From Marinobacter mangrovi (lineage in GTDB: Bacteria > Pseudomonadota > Gammaproteobacteria > Pseudomonadales > Oleiphilaceae): a stretch of DNA of 64,000 nucleotides. The stretch spans positions 124,001 through 188,000 of the forward strand of contig NZ_JAERVO010000004.1 in the NCBI RefSeq assembly GCF_016798325.1. Direction: 5' to 3'. Position numbers and translations under genes: made by a program. Shown in pieces: positions 19,744-28,335 of the stretch. Under the pieces are notes generated by a model. It ran no database searches. It was not told the DNA's origin and saw only the letters and a list, made by a program, of their open reading frames with translations. Position 1 is the first letter of the stretch. The number at the start of each line of letters is the position of its first letter.

Positions 19744-19864
19744 AATGTAGCCGACGCTTTAGCTTCGGAGGGCCCGCTAGGGCCCCGTCTTTTCCGACCC
19801 GACGTTGATATTCCTCCTGCCCGGGCGCCTATGGCGCCTCCGAAGCTAAAGCATCGGCTACATT
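19744..19864. repeat. Inverted pair of REP elements (REPIN-like)
   Basis: Two 28-base arms, 19744-19771 and 19837-19864, are inverse complements with one mismatch. Each contains the RAYT/REP hallmark: GTAG next to a short imperfect hairpin, CCGACGC-TTTA-GCTTCGG. Between them are two smaller palindromes, GGGCCC-GCTA-GGGCCC and GGCGCC-TAT-GGCGCC. The element lies between convergent genes, the usual place for REPINs. No RAYT transposase is in the window. Confidence 0.82.
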
Positions 19865-19870
19865 GGCCGG

Positions 19871-19903
19871 GGGACAGGCTGGGCTCGGAACCCAGCCTGT
19901 CCC
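19871..19903. terminator. Strong 13-bp hairpin between convergent genes
   Basis: GGGACAGGCTGGG (19871-19883) pairs perfectly with its complement at 19891-19903 over a 7-base loop. There is no T-run on either side, so it may stall polymerase or stabilise mRNA 3' ends rather than act as a classic terminator. Confidence 0.6.
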
Positions 19904-19914
19904 TTGGTGCCTCT

Positions 19915-21375
19915 CTACAGATTCGCTTCCGCAAACTCCGCCAAAGCCGATCTCGGTACTCCTTGCAGGTGGATGTGCCCACCATGGCGGAAGCCCTTGA
20001 AGCGTTCGGTCATGTAGGTCAGACCGGAGCTCAGGCCGCTCAGGTAAGGCGTATCGATCTGCGCCAGGTTGCCCAGGCAGATCACCTTGGAGCCGTTGCC
20101 GGCCCGGGTGATGATGGTCTTGATCTGGTGCGGTGTCAGGTTCTGGGACTCATCGATGATGATCAGGCTGTGCTGGAAGCTGCGCCCGCGAATGTAGTTC
20201 AGCGATTTGAAGTGCAGCGGCACCTTGGACAGGATGTAGTCCACGCTGGCGGTCATGTTCTCGTCGTCTTCGTGCAGCGCCTCCAGGTTATCGACGATCG
20301 CGCCCAGCCAGGGCTCCATCTTCTCCGCTTCGGTGCCCGGCAGGAAGCCGATGTCCTCGTCCAGCCCCTGGGTGCTTCGCGTGGCGATGATGCGCTTGTA
20401 GGTCTTGCTGGCGACGGTCAGCTCGATGCAGGCGGCTAGGGCCAGGATGGTTTTACCGGAGCCGGCAGAACCGGTCAGGTTGACCAGGTGGACATCCGGA
20501 TCCATCAGCAGGTTCAGGGCCACCGCCTGGTAGATGTCCCGCGGCACCAGGCCCCAGACCTCCCGGTTCAGCAGATCCTGCTGGTGCAGGTCCTGCAGGA
20601 CCAGACGATCCTCTTCGATATCCACGACCTTGCCGACGAAGCCCTGCTCGTCGAGCACGAACTCGTTGATGTTGAGTTTGGCCAGTTCCTCTTCGCGCCG
20701 CAGGATGTGCTCGGTGACCCCTTCGCGCTGTACGGTTTCCACCTTGTTGATGGTGTCCCAGAACGACCCGCTGAATTCCCGGTAGCCCTTCGGGAGCAGG
20801 TCGATATCGTCCAGCAGCTGATCGTTGTGGTAGTCCTGTGCCTCCACGCCGAAGCCGCGCGCCTTCAGGCGCATGTTGATGTCCTTGCTGACCAGGATGA
20901 TGTCCCGGTCGGTGTTGCGGGCCTGCAGTGCCGCTAAAGTGTTGATGATCTTGTTGTCGTTGAGGTGCTCGGGCAGGGCGTGATTGCTCGAGTGTTCGGT
21001 GCTCATCAGGATCGACAGCGTGCCCAGCGGGTCCGCCTTGCGGGCCCGGACAATGGGCACGCCGCGTTCGATATCCTTCGGGGTGGCGTCGCCCAGGAGT
21101 TTGTCGATATTGCGGATGGCCTGGCGGCAATCCGCCGCAACCGCCTGTTTACCGGACTTCAGACTGTCCAGCTCCTCCAGAACGGTCATGGGAATGATCA
21201 CATCGTGTTCTTCGAAATTGAGCAGGGCGTTGGGGTCGTGGATCAGGACGTTGGTGTCGAGGACGTACATCTTTTTCCGCTCTTGCGGTGCTGAGGGCAT
21301 AGGGCTCGATACCTCGCAATGGACGTTTTGATCGTTCTCCGCAGACGCGTGGGCACGCGTTGCCGTTTCTGTCAT
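19915..21375 (-). CDS. PhoH-family ATPase with N-terminal PIN domain
   Basis: This is a predicted RNA-acting enzyme of the PhoH2/YlaK type that joins a PIN nuclease domain to a PhoH helicase-like ATPase. The PIN domain covers about residues 35-180 with acidic residues in YVLDTNVLIHDP and LEELDSLK. The ATPase follows with Walker A GSAGSGKT near 305 and Walker B LIIIDESQ near 415. The ATG at 21375 overlaps the stop of the CBS gene as ATGA, which supports this start. Family members unwind and cut RNA in vitro; the target here is unknown. Confidence 0.93.
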   Translation of the reverse strand: MTETATRAHASAENDQNVHCEVSSPMPSAPQERKKMYVLDTNVLIHDPNALLNFEEHDVIIPMTVLEELDSLKSGKQAVAADCRQAIRNIDKLLGDATPKDIERGVPIVRARKADPLGTLSILMSTEHSSNHALPEHLNDNKIINTLAALQARNTDRDIILVSKDINMRLKARGFGVEAQDYHNDQLLDDIDLLPKGYREFSGSFWDTINKVETVQREGVTEHILRREEELAKLNINEFVLDEQGFVGKVVDIEEDRLVLQDLHQQDLLNREVWGLVPRDIYQAVALNLLMDPDVHLVNLTGSAGSGKTILALAACIELTVASKTYKRIIATRSTQGLDEDIGFLPGTEAEKMEPWLGAIVDNLEALHEDDENMTASVDYILSKVPLHFKSLNYIRGRSFQHSLIIIDESQNLTPHQIKTIITRAGNGSKVICLGNLAQIDTPYLSGLSSGLTYMTERFKGFRHGGHIHLQGVPRSALAEFAEANL

Positions 21376-21860
21376 AGCAGGCAGCGCTGTGTCAGCGAGT
21401 TGTCGGAGATCAGTTTCAGCATGTCGTAGGTGGTTATGATGCCGGTGACTTCTCCTTCGTGAGTAACAAAGATGCGGTGCAGGTGTTCTTCCATCATCAG
21501 GTCGGCAATTTCCCGCACGGGGGTGTCCTCGGCGACCGAGACGACAATCGGGGTCATGATGTCCCGGACTTCCACCGGCAGTTTGCCCATTTCCTCGAAG
21601 ATGAACATGCGCAGGCGGCGGGCTTCCTTCTGCTCTTCCGGCGTCAACTGTTGTTCGGCATCGGAGGGGCGGGAAGACGACCAGCGGAATTCGGCCACGT
21701 CCTTGAGGGTGGCAATGCCGATGATACGGCCCTCATCATCGGTGACGGGGCTGCCGGTGATTTCGTGGTCGGTAAGGAACCGGGTGAACTGGTCCATCGT
21801 CCAGGACTGGGGGACTGCTTTTACACTGGGTGTCATGATCTCGCGTGCGAGAACCGTCAT
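21372..21860 (-). CDS. CBS-domain protein
   Basis: The 162-residue protein consists of a pair of CBS domains (AREIMTPSVKAV and VRDIMTPIVVSV starts). A charged helix, LTPEEQKEARRLRMFIFEEMG, is inserted between them. CBS pairs bind adenosine nucleotides and regulate partner proteins. It has no catalytic domain. Its 3' end overlaps the PhoH gene by 4 bases, so it may regulate or be made with the PIN-PhoH ATPase (inference). Confidence 0.9.
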   Translation of the reverse strand: MTVLAREIMTPSVKAVPQSWTMDQFTRFLTDHEITGSPVTDDEGRIIGIATLKDVAEFRWSSSRPSDAEQQLTPEEQKEARRLRMFIFEEMGKLPVEVRDIMTPIVVSVAEDTPVREIADLMMEEHLHRIFVTHEGEVTGIITTYDMLKLISDNSLTQRCLL

Positions 21861-22021
21861 TATCGCTATCCTGCTCTGACGCGTGGGGCCTTTAAACCGG
21901 TGTTGGCGTCCCGTCCAGCTGGACTGCTTCAGGCCCCTGGTGTACCAACAGGTGCGGCGCTCTTCCGGTGCCTTTCACCTGCATCCTATTCAGGATTCTA
22001 ACTGGAAGCTTATACGCTCTT

Positions 22022-22747
22022 CTAATCGTCGTCACCCTCCGCGTGACCCGATTTGACCACATTCACCAGTTCGCCCTGGTCGTTGTAGACGAGCCGGTAG
22101 CCCGCATAGCGGGGCTTGTGCGCGACCTTTTCCAGGCTGCGCATGGATTTGACGGGGATGTCGATCACCAGTGAGTTCACCAGCCAGCTGGGGATGGCGC
22201 CGTTGGGTTCGGTGTGCTGGACCCAGGTCATGCGGGTGCGTTGCGGTCCAAGGGGCTCAAAGCGATACAGGGTGTCCGATTTATCCACGCGCACGTAGTC
22301 GTCATCTTCCGCCCGCGCCCCGGGGACGGCATTCAGATCCATTTCCACCACGCCACTTTGCCGGTCGCCATGGGTGCGAATGCGCAGGACGTAGTCGCGA
22401 TCCTGCACTGGCCAGGGCATGTCGTTGACGGAGTAAGCGTAGCGGTCATGGAAGTTGCCATCCCCGAAGGCTTCCGACGCCGCGCAGTTGTGGACCCATT
22501 CCAGGCAGGATTCGGGATTGATCATCACCGCCATCAGCTCCGCCATGGACACGTCCAGGTCCGCCACCGCCTTGAAGGCCTCGAAATCCGAGTCCTTGAC
22601 CTCCGTGGTGTAGATGCGGATGTTGTCGTCCTCCTTCTGCAGCTGCCAGTCCGCGTCCAGTGGCGGCAGGGCGCCGGCATGGCCCAAAGCCGGTGTGAGC
22701 AGGGCGGTCAGCAGCAGGGAAAAGCGTGTGCGTGTCGTCAGTCTCAA
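22022..22747 (-). CDS. START-domain lipid-binding protein, exported
   Basis: The chosen start is TTG 22747, with AAGGA seven bases upstream. It gives a signal peptide (about 25 residues, cleaved near ALGHAGA) that longer frames would bury. The 241-residue product has a START/Bet v1-like fold, with sequence such as NPESCLEWVHNC, DMPWPVQDRDYVLRIR and PVKSMRSLEKVAHKPRYAGY seen in bacterial START proteins. These bind hydrophobic ligands. The ligand and partner are unknown. It is divergent from the DUF2804 gene. Confidence 0.85.
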   Translation of the reverse strand: MRLTTRTRFSLLLTALLTPALGHAGALPPLDADWQLQKEDDNIRIYTTEVKDSDFEAFKAVADLDVSMAELMAVMINPESCLEWVHNCAASEAFGDGNFHDRYAYSVNDMPWPVQDRDYVLRIRTHGDRQSGVVEMDLNAVPGARAEDDDYVRVDKSDTLYRFEPLGPQRTRMTWVQHTEPNGAIPSWLVNSLVIDIPVKSMRSLEKVAHKPRYAGYRLVYNDQGELVNVVKSGHAEGDDD

Positions 22748-22898
22748 CGGGGGATCCTTCTTTTCGGCGATAGTGGGCGGTACGATAACACGCGCTTTAA
22801 ACGCCAGAATGATACCTGACCGGCAGTTTTGGGGATCCGCCGAGCGCTGTCCCCATCGGCCTGATCGGGCGCTGTCAGAATAAGGACAACAACGACTC

Positions 22899-23894
22899 AT
22901 GGACCTGATCCAGCCCTCCGGACAGCCCCTTACCGGTGTTCTCGATACACCGATTGACCACGTTAACTATTGCGATTTTGACCTGCGCTCGATGATGGAC
23001 CGACCGCGTTCACGGGTGGCCCGGTATTGGCGATTCAATCAGTTCCAGTTCATCAGCGCGATGGGACCAGACTGGCTGATGGGGCTGGCGGTGGTGGACC
23101 TGAGGCTGGTCAGCAACGCCTTCTTCTATATCTTTGATTTCCGTACTGGCGAGATGCGCGAGCAGAGCTGGCTCAGTCCGCTGGCGCTGGGCACCGATTG
23201 CGATCAGTATCCGGAGCATGGCCATGGCCGCTTTCATCGGGGCAGGACGCGCATCGATATCCAGGGTGACGGGCACCAGCGACATGTTGAGCTGTCAGCG
23301 GGCGATGTGTCTTTGAACCTGACGCTGAGCGGTGACTCGGCTCCTCTGCGGGTCTGCAGTCGCGCCGGCTATGACGGCTGGGTCTTCACCCGTAAATCGG
23401 CCGGTCTGGCGGTGAGCGGTGGGGCTCGCTGGGGCGAACGGGTGTATGCGATGGATGAGCGCATGCGCGGCACCATCGACTGGAGTGCGGGTTTCATGCG
23501 CCGGGAAACGGCCTGGAACTGGGCCTGTCTGGCCGGAACGGCGGATGACGGCACGGTTGTCGGTCTGAACCTGGCCGCGGGCGTCAACGAGACCGGCGTG
23601 ACCGAAAACGCCCTGTGGCTGGATGGGACACTCATCAAGCTGGATCTGGCCCGGTTCGAGTTCGATCGTTATGCGCCGGATTCCGCCTGGCGGGTCACCA
23701 CGTCCGACGGGCGCGTCGACCTCACGTTTGAACCGGCCGGCGTGCGGCGAGAGAAACTGAATGTGGGGCTGCTGGCGTCCAATTTCCGCCAATACGCGGG
23801 GACGTTCAACGGCCATGTTGTGGGCAACGACGGGCAACGGGTGGCGGTGTCAGGCATGCGCGGGCTGATGGAGGATCATTTTGCCCGCTGGTAG
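22899..23894 (+). CDS. DUF2804 family protein
   Basis: The 331-residue protein matches the uncharacterised DUF2804 family: an N-terminal HVNYCDFDLRSMMDRP, RYWRFNQFQFIS and the late Trp-rich ETAWNWACLAG, ending GLMEDHFARW. No signal peptide or membrane helix is visible, and it is predicted to be beta-rich. The family is often found near lipid genes, and here it is divergent from a START-domain gene, but no function is established. It converges on minE. Confidence 0.85.
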   Translation: MDLIQPSGQPLTGVLDTPIDHVNYCDFDLRSMMDRPRSRVARYWRFNQFQFISAMGPDWLMGLAVVDLRLVSNAFFYIFDFRTGEMREQSWLSPLALGTDCDQYPEHGHGRFHRGRTRIDIQGDGHQRHVELSAGDVSLNLTLSGDSAPLRVCSRAGYDGWVFTRKSAGLAVSGGARWGERVYAMDERMRGTIDWSAGFMRRETAWNWACLAGTADDGTVVGLNLAAGVNETGVTENALWLDGTLIKLDLARFEFDRYAPDSAWRVTTSDGRVDLTFEPAGVRREKLNVGLLASNFRQYAGTFNGHVVGNDGQRVAVSGMRGLMEDHFARW

Positions 23895-23935
23895 GCGAAT
23901 CACGGACCGACACGAGGCGCGCCGGTCCGGATGGT

Positions 23936-24193
23936 CTACTGTTGGTGTTCGGGCAGGGTGACGTTCAGTTCCAGTACCGAGCAATCGTCATTGCGATCCA
24001 GCTCGACCTGCACCATGTCGTCATCGATCTGCACGTACTTGCGAATCACGGCAATCAGTTCCTGCTGCAACTGCGGCAGGTAGTCCGGCTGATCCCGCAT
24101 GCCACGTTCATGGGCGACGATGATCTGCAATCGCTCCTTGGCGACATTTGCCGTGTTCTTCTTCTTACTCTTGAAGTAGTCGAAAAAACTCAT
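23936..24193 (-). CDS. minE: Cell-division topological specificity factor MinE
   Basis: MinE stimulates the MinD ATPase and drives pole-to-pole oscillation, which confines FtsZ rings to midcell. The 85-residue protein starts [11 protein letters not shown], the membrane-targeting amphipathic segment. The MinD-binding anti-MinCD helix ([12 protein letters not shown]) and a C-terminal dimerisation domain follow. It is the last gene of the minCDE operon, 6 bases after minD. Confidence 0.97.
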   Translation of the reverse strand: MSFFDYFKSKKKNTANVAKERLQIIVAHERGMRDQPDYLPQLQQELIAVIRKYVQIDDDMVQVELDRNDDCSVLELNVTLPEHQQ

Positions 24194-24199
24194 TCGGCG

Positions 24200-25009
24200 T
24201 CACCCCTTGAACATGCGTGAGAAAAATCCCTTTTTGGCCGCAGTCAGGAAGCGGTGCTCGCGCTCTTCTCCCAGCAGTCGGCCCACCGCATCCTCGTAGG
24301 CCTGGCCGGCATCGCTGTCGTCTTCCAGGATGACCGGGAGCCCCTGGTTCGACGCGTTCAGAACGATCTGGGACTCCGGAATGACACCCAGCAGCGGAAT
24401 GGCGAGGATCTCTTCCACGTCGCCGACCGACAGCATCTCGCCCCGATCGACGCGGTCCGGGTTGTAGCGGGTCAGCAGCAGGTGTTCCTTGACGGGATCC
24501 AGCCCCATCTCCGAACGCCGGGACTTGCTCTGCAGAATGCCCAGGATGCGATCCGAATCGCGCACCGAGGAAACTTCCGGGTTGGTGACAACGATCGCCT
24601 CGTCGGCGTAATAAAGCGCCATCTGCGCGCCGTGCTCGATTCCGGCCGGGGAGTCGCAGACGATGTAGTCGAAGGTTTCGGCCAACTCGTTCAAAACCTT
24701 CTCGACGCCTTCCTGGGTCAGCGCTTCTTTCTCACGCGTCTGGGAGGCGGGCAGGATGTAGAGGGTTTCAACCCGCTTATCCTTGATCAGCGCCTGGTTG
24801 AGGGAGGCTTCGCCCTGAATCACGTTGACGAAGTCGTACACCACACGACGCTCGCAGTTCATGATGAGATCGAGGTTGCGCAGGCCCACATCGAAGTCGA
24901 TGACTACGGTCTTGAAGCCGCGACGCGCCAGGCCGGTGCTGATCGAGGCGCTGGTTGTGGTCTTGCCCACGCCACCTTTACCTGAGGTAACGACGATTAT
25001 CTTAGCCAA
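24200..25009 (-). CDS. minD: Septum-site-determining ATPase MinD
   Basis: MinD is a membrane-associated deviant Walker ATPase that recruits MinC. The 269-residue protein has KGGVGKTT at 11-18 and the conserved DFDVGLRNLDL and CDSPAGIE. Its C-terminal amphipathic helix, KKGFFSRMFKG, anchors it to the inner membrane. It lies between minC and minE, with a 128-base gap from minC. Confidence 0.98.
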   Translation of the reverse strand: MAKIIVVTSGKGGVGKTTTSASISTGLARRGFKTVVIDFDVGLRNLDLIMNCERRVVYDFVNVIQGEASLNQALIKDKRVETLYILPASQTREKEALTQEGVEKVLNELAETFDYIVCDSPAGIEHGAQMALYYADEAIVVTNPEVSSVRDSDRILGILQSKSRRSEMGLDPVKEHLLLTRYNPDRVDRGEMLSVGDVEEILAIPLLGVIPESQIVLNASNQGLPVILEDDSDAGQAYEDAVGRLLGEEREHRFLTAAKKGFFSRMFKG

Positions 25010-25137
25010 GGTTGCAGTCCTGTTAGCTGAAAGTGAAGCGTTCTATCAATTCAATGGCCCGGTAGGGCGATTCCCTGTTTCCGGCCTCTCTGGTATCGAG
25101 CCGGAGGCTTATTATTCGGAGCCCGTTGTCGGGTGTC

Positions 25138-25902
25138 CTATTTGTCGAGTGGCGTGACCACCAGCAAATCATCCTTGAGCTGGAGCTGTACAGCCTGCTT
25201 CCAGCCGTGTTCCTGCAGATCTTCCGAGATTTTATAGTGTCCGGCAATGGAGACAAGCTCTGCTTCCAGTGATTGGCAGAAAACCCGCGCTTCTGAGAGG
25301 CCGTGCACACCCGCCAGGGCGCGACCGCGCAACGGGCCGTAGACATGGATGTTGCCGGCGGCCAGAACTTCGGCACCGGCCTGAACCGGCGCCAGGATAA
25401 TCAGGTCGCCTTCAGGTGCATAGACCTGCTGGCCGGAGCGGACTGGCTGGGTGACCAGCCGAGCCGCCGCCGGAGCAGGACCGGCGGCGGTTGGCGCTGG
25501 ATCGGGCGTGGTCGGCGCCGCTTCCTCAACCGCGGGTTCGGCCGGTTCCGGCGCCCGGGGTTCGCGCTGTGCGGTGGCCGGCAGCAGCGCCAAGGCGGCA
25601 TTTCGGGCCAACCGTCGCTGGTCGTCGTCGCCCCCGCGAACCGCAACCACATGGATGTTGTGGCGGCGGCAGATGCCAATCAGTTTGAAGAAGTCCAACT
25701 CGGCCGTCGGGCCTTCGTATTTTTCCAGGCTCACGACCAGCGGAATGTCCCGGAAAAAGCCCGGCGCCTGGCGGATCTTGTCGCGCAGGGTTTCCTCGAA
25801 GGCGTCTTCCTCAAAGAAATGCAGTTCCAGGGCGGTCAGCGAGACGTTCGCGCCCTTGAGCTGGAAGCATTGACTGGTTTGAGTGGCGTCCGCTTCCGGC
25901 AT
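25138..25902 (-). CDS. minC: Septum-site-determining protein MinC
   Basis: MinC inhibits FtsZ assembly. The N-terminal FtsZ-binding domain (to about residue 110) is joined to the C-terminal MinD-binding beta-helix (about 160-254, PVRSGQQVYAPEGDLIIL) by an unusually long Pro/Ala/Glu linker around 112-150. The linker is low-complexity, and the 254-residue total slightly exceeds E. coli MinC (231). The ATG at 25902 shares its A with the stop of the upstream HopJ-family gene (TGATG), so the two are translationally coupled. Confidence 0.95.
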   Translation of the reverse strand: MPEADATQTSQCFQLKGANVSLTALELHFFEEDAFEETLRDKIRQAPGFFRDIPLVVSLEKYEGPTAELDFFKLIGICRRHNIHVVAVRGGDDDQRRLARNAALALLPATAQREPRAPEPAEPAVEEAAPTTPDPAPTAAGPAPAAARLVTQPVRSGQQVYAPEGDLIILAPVQAGAEVLAAGNIHVYGPLRGRALAGVHGLSEARVFCQSLEAELVSIAGHYKISEDLQEHGWKQAVQLQLKDDLLVVTPLDK

Positions 25903-26318
25903 CAGCGTCCTTCTCCGTGGTTGGTGTTATCGTCGGTGGATTCGGAATCCGGGGAGTCGAGCGGCGACGCCCGGAAGACCAGCGCCCGCCCGTCGAACGC
26001 AATGCCCGACCAGCCGGTGCTCATGAATTGTCTGATGTTAGCGTGGCTGCTTCCGGACGGATCATCCATTACGGTGCGGTAATGGCGCCCGAAACACGCC
26101 AAAGTTTGCTGTTCGGCCAGACCAGCCAGTTGGCCCAGGGCGAAGATGCGGCAGGAGCCGCCGTTTTCGTCGGGGCGATTTTCCAGAAGTCCGTTGCGAA
26201 ACGCGGTCGGGGTGAACTCGAAGAAACGGTCCACCAGCGCCAGGGTGTCCTCGAAATCGGAACGACCTGCGTCCAGGGCCGCAAGATGGATGCGCAGGGC
26301 GTTCTGGAAATCCATCAT
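25902..26318 (-). CDS. HopJ-family protein
   Basis: This 138-residue protein matches the HopJ family, named after a plant-pathogen effector. It is widespread in free-living gammaproteobacteria, where it is probably a housekeeping protein. Family features are FTPTAFRNGLLEN, GSCRIFALGQLAGL, QTLACFGRHYR and NIRQFMSTGW. No type III secretion genes are present. It overlaps DUF1244 by 4 bases and minC by 1, so it is part of an extended min operon. A role in division is only suggested by that position. Confidence 0.88.
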   Translation of the reverse strand: MMDFQNALRIHLAALDAGRSDFEDTLALVDRFFEFTPTAFRNGLLENRPDENGGSCRIFALGQLAGLAEQQTLACFGRHYRTVMDDPSGSSHANIRQFMSTGWSGIAFDGRALVFRASPLDSPDSESTDDNTNHGEGR

Positions 26319-26599
26319 TGGTCCGACTTGCCGGTGGGCTGCTTGCTACCGGTCTGGTAGCGGGCCTTCCACTCCTCGTAGGGCATACCGTAGATGCGTT
26401 CCCGGGCTTCCGGGTCAGACAGCTCCTGGCCGCGGGATTCGGCTTCGGCGCGGTACCATTTGGACAGGCAGTTACGGCAGAATCCGGCCAGGTTCATCAG
26501 ATCGATGTTTTGGACGTCGGTGTGGGTGCGTAGATGCTCAACCAGCCGACGAAACACCGCCGCTTCGATTTCGGTTTGGTTTGGGGTCCGGTCAGACAC
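26315..26599 (-). CDS. DUF1244 family protein
   Basis: The 94-residue protein starts at GTG 26599, which a perfect AGGAGG precedes by six bases. It contains the family pattern EAAVFRRLVEHLRTHTDVQNIDLMNLAGFCRNCLSKW, with a CRNC Cys pair, followed by YGMPYEEWKARYQ. Homologues in proteobacteria have no firm function; the Cys pair could bind metal. It is the first gene of the DUF1244-hopJ-minCDE unit. A LexA-like box lies 58 bases upstream of the start. Confidence 0.88.
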   Translation of the reverse strand: MSDRTPNQTEIEAAVFRRLVEHLRTHTDVQNIDLMNLAGFCRNCLSKWYRAEAESRGQELSDPEARERIYGMPYEEWKARYQTGSKQPTGKSDQ

Positions 26600-26657
26600 T
26601 AGGCACCTCCTGTTTATGAATCCTGACATTCTCGGCATACAGCGGTAAGATACAAGT

Positions 26658-26673
26658 CTGTATAAATATACAG
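26658..26673. promoter_or_regulatory. LexA box (SOS operator) between dinB and the min operon
   Basis: CTGTATAAATATACAG is a 16-base CTGT-N8-ACAG near-palindrome with an all-AT core, matching the gammaproteobacterial LexA consensus. It ends 30 bases before the dinB ATG and begins 58 bases upstream of the divergent DUF1244 start. The core also contains -10-like TATAAA (plus) and TATATT (minus), so a bound repressor could block both directions. Confidence 0.88.
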
Positions 26674-26703
26674 CCATTCGATCTGGCAGGTTAGCCCGGG
26701 GTT

Positions 26704-27765
26704 ATGGCACAACGCAAAATCATTCATCTGGACTGCGACTGCTTTTATGCGGCGGTGGAAATGCGGGACGATCCGTCGCTGCGGACTGTGCCGCTGGCCG
26801 TGGGTGGCGGTGGGGCGCGTGGCGTCGTGTCCACCTGCAACTATCTGGCCCGGGAATACGGCATCCACTCGGCCATGCCGGGTGCCGAGGCGCGTCGGCG
26901 CTGTCCGGATCTGGTCACTGTGCCGGTGGATATGGCGCGCTACCGGGCGGTGTCGCAGCAGGTAATGGCCATTTTTCGGGAACTGACCGATCTCATCGAG
27001 CCATTGTCCCTGGACGAGGCCTTCCTGGATGTAAGCGACGTCGAGGATCATAAAGGCAGTGCCACGCTGATGGCGCGCTACCTGCGTGAGCAGGTGCGGG
27101 AAAAGGTGGGCATTACGGTGTCGGCCGGTGTGGCGCCCAACAAATTTCTCGCCAAGATCGCCAGTGACTGGGAAAAGCCCGATGGCTTGTTCGTGATCCG
27201 GCCCGAGGATGTGGACGCGTTCGTGGTCAACCTGCCGGTGGAAAAACTGTTCGGTGTCGGCAAAGTCACCGCCGGCAAACTGCACGAGATGGGCGCGACC
27301 ACCTGCGGCCAACTGCAGCAATTCAGCCGGGAGGATCTGGTGGAGCGCTTCGGCCGCCACGGCGCCCGTCTCTATCACATGGCCAGAGGTGAGGATAACC
27401 GACCGGTGACGGTGACCCGGATCGCCAAGTCGGTGTCGGTGGAACGGACGTTTTCCCAGGATTTGCCCAATCGCGAGGCCTGCTATCGCGTGATGGCGTC
27501 GCTGGTGCAGGATCTGGAGCGCCGCCTGAGCCGCAAGTCCGACCGGCCGATCCACAAACTGTTCGTCAAATTGCGCTACAGCGACTTTTCCACCCACACA
27601 CTGGAGCGGGTGCGGGATCGTATCGAGGTCCCGGCCGCGGAGGATTTCCAGCCGTTGCTGGAAGAGCTTTACAAGCAGGCCGACCGGCCGGTACGTCTGC
27701 TGGGGCTGGGGGTGCGCTTCCGCGATGACGCGGCGCCAACGCGCCAGTTACGTCTGTTTGAGTAA
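26704..27765 (+). CDS. dinB: DNA polymerase IV (Y-family translesion polymerase)
   Basis: DinB copies damaged DNA templates during the SOS response, without proofreading. The 353-residue protein has the palm-domain catalytic acids in [11 protein letters not shown] and [11 protein letters not shown], the helix-hairpin-helix region [13 protein letters not shown] and the little-finger domain. It lacks a clear C-terminal beta-clamp pentamer, but ends in LRLFE, a usual clamp-binding tail (Q/R-L-x-L-F type). The LexA box 30 bases upstream indicates SOS control. It converges with the PAP2 gene. Confidence 0.96.
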   Translation: MAQRKIIHLDCDCFYAAVEMRDDPSLRTVPLAVGGGGARGVVSTCNYLAREYGIHSAMPGAEARRRCPDLVTVPVDMARYRAVSQQVMAIFRELTDLIEPLSLDEAFLDVSDVEDHKGSATLMARYLREQVREKVGITVSAGVAPNKFLAKIASDWEKPDGLFVIRPEDVDAFVVNLPVEKLFGVGKVTAGKLHEMGATTCGQLQQFSREDLVERFGRHGARLYHMARGEDNRPVTVTRIAKSVSVERTFSQDLPNREACYRVMASLVQDLERRLSRKSDRPIHKLFVKLRYSDFSTHTLERVRDRIEVPAAEDFQPLLEELYKQADRPVRLLGLGVRFRDDAAPTRQLRLFE

Positions 27766-27774
27766 ACCGGCTGA

Positions 27775-28335
27775 TCAGGCGAGCAGCATAAACGTCGGCA
27801 GGGCATAAGACGCCATGGTTCCCATGCTCCCTCCAATTACGGCACCGGCCAGCACGTCGCTGGGATAGTGCAGGCCCAGGACCACGCGGGACGCCGCCAC
27901 ACTCAGCGTGAAGGGCAGGATCAGCAGGGCCAGGTCCGGCAGCGTCATGGCCAGCAGCGTATTGAAGCAGACCGCATGCAGCGTGTGGCCGGACGGGAAG
28001 CTGTAGCGGTCCAGAGGCGGTGTGCCGCAATGGATCGCCGGGAACGAAATAAACGGTCGCTCGCGGATCAGGGTTTTCTTCAACCCCTTGTAGGTCAGGG
28101 TACAGACGCCGCCAGTCGCTGCCATCAGCAGTGCGAGCGCAAGGCCGGCCTGTGGATGCAGGATGGGCAGGGCGAGGATCAGGGCGTACCAGAACCAGCC
28201 GTCACCCAGTCGGCTCACCACCCGGAAGTAGGGCAGGACGAAACGGTAGCGCAGGCAACCGTTGATGCTCTGACACAGCAGGAATTCCCGCTGGTCGACC
28301 CGTTCAAAGAAGCGAGACGCTTTGCTTGCCGGCAT
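27775..28335 (-). CDS. PAP2-family membrane phosphatase
   Basis: This is a predicted inner-membrane phosphatase for lipid phosphates or undecaprenyl-pyrophosphate. The 186-residue protein has the three family motifs: KTLIRERP, YSFPSGH and SRVVLGLHYPSDV. About five membrane helices are visible. The chosen ATG at 28335 lies inside the 3' end of the glycosyltransferase gene (32-base overlap), so translation is coupled. This pairing suggests a lipid substrate or product shared with the glycosyltransferase, but the exact reaction cannot be assigned. Confidence 0.9.
   Translation of the reverse strand: MPASKASRFFERVDQREFLLCQSINGCLRYRFVLPYFRVVSRLGDGWFWYALILALPILHPQAGLALALLMAATGGVCTLTYKGLKKTLIRERPFISFPAIHCGTPPLDRYSFPSGHTLHAVCFNTLLAMTLPDLALLILPFTLSVAASRVVLGLHYPSDVLAGAVIGGSMGTMASYALPTFMLLA

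Noticed and set aside
25902-26318. Type III secretion effector
   Set aside because: The HopJ name is historical; no secretion or pathogenicity genes are nearby and homologues are common in free-living marine bacteria.
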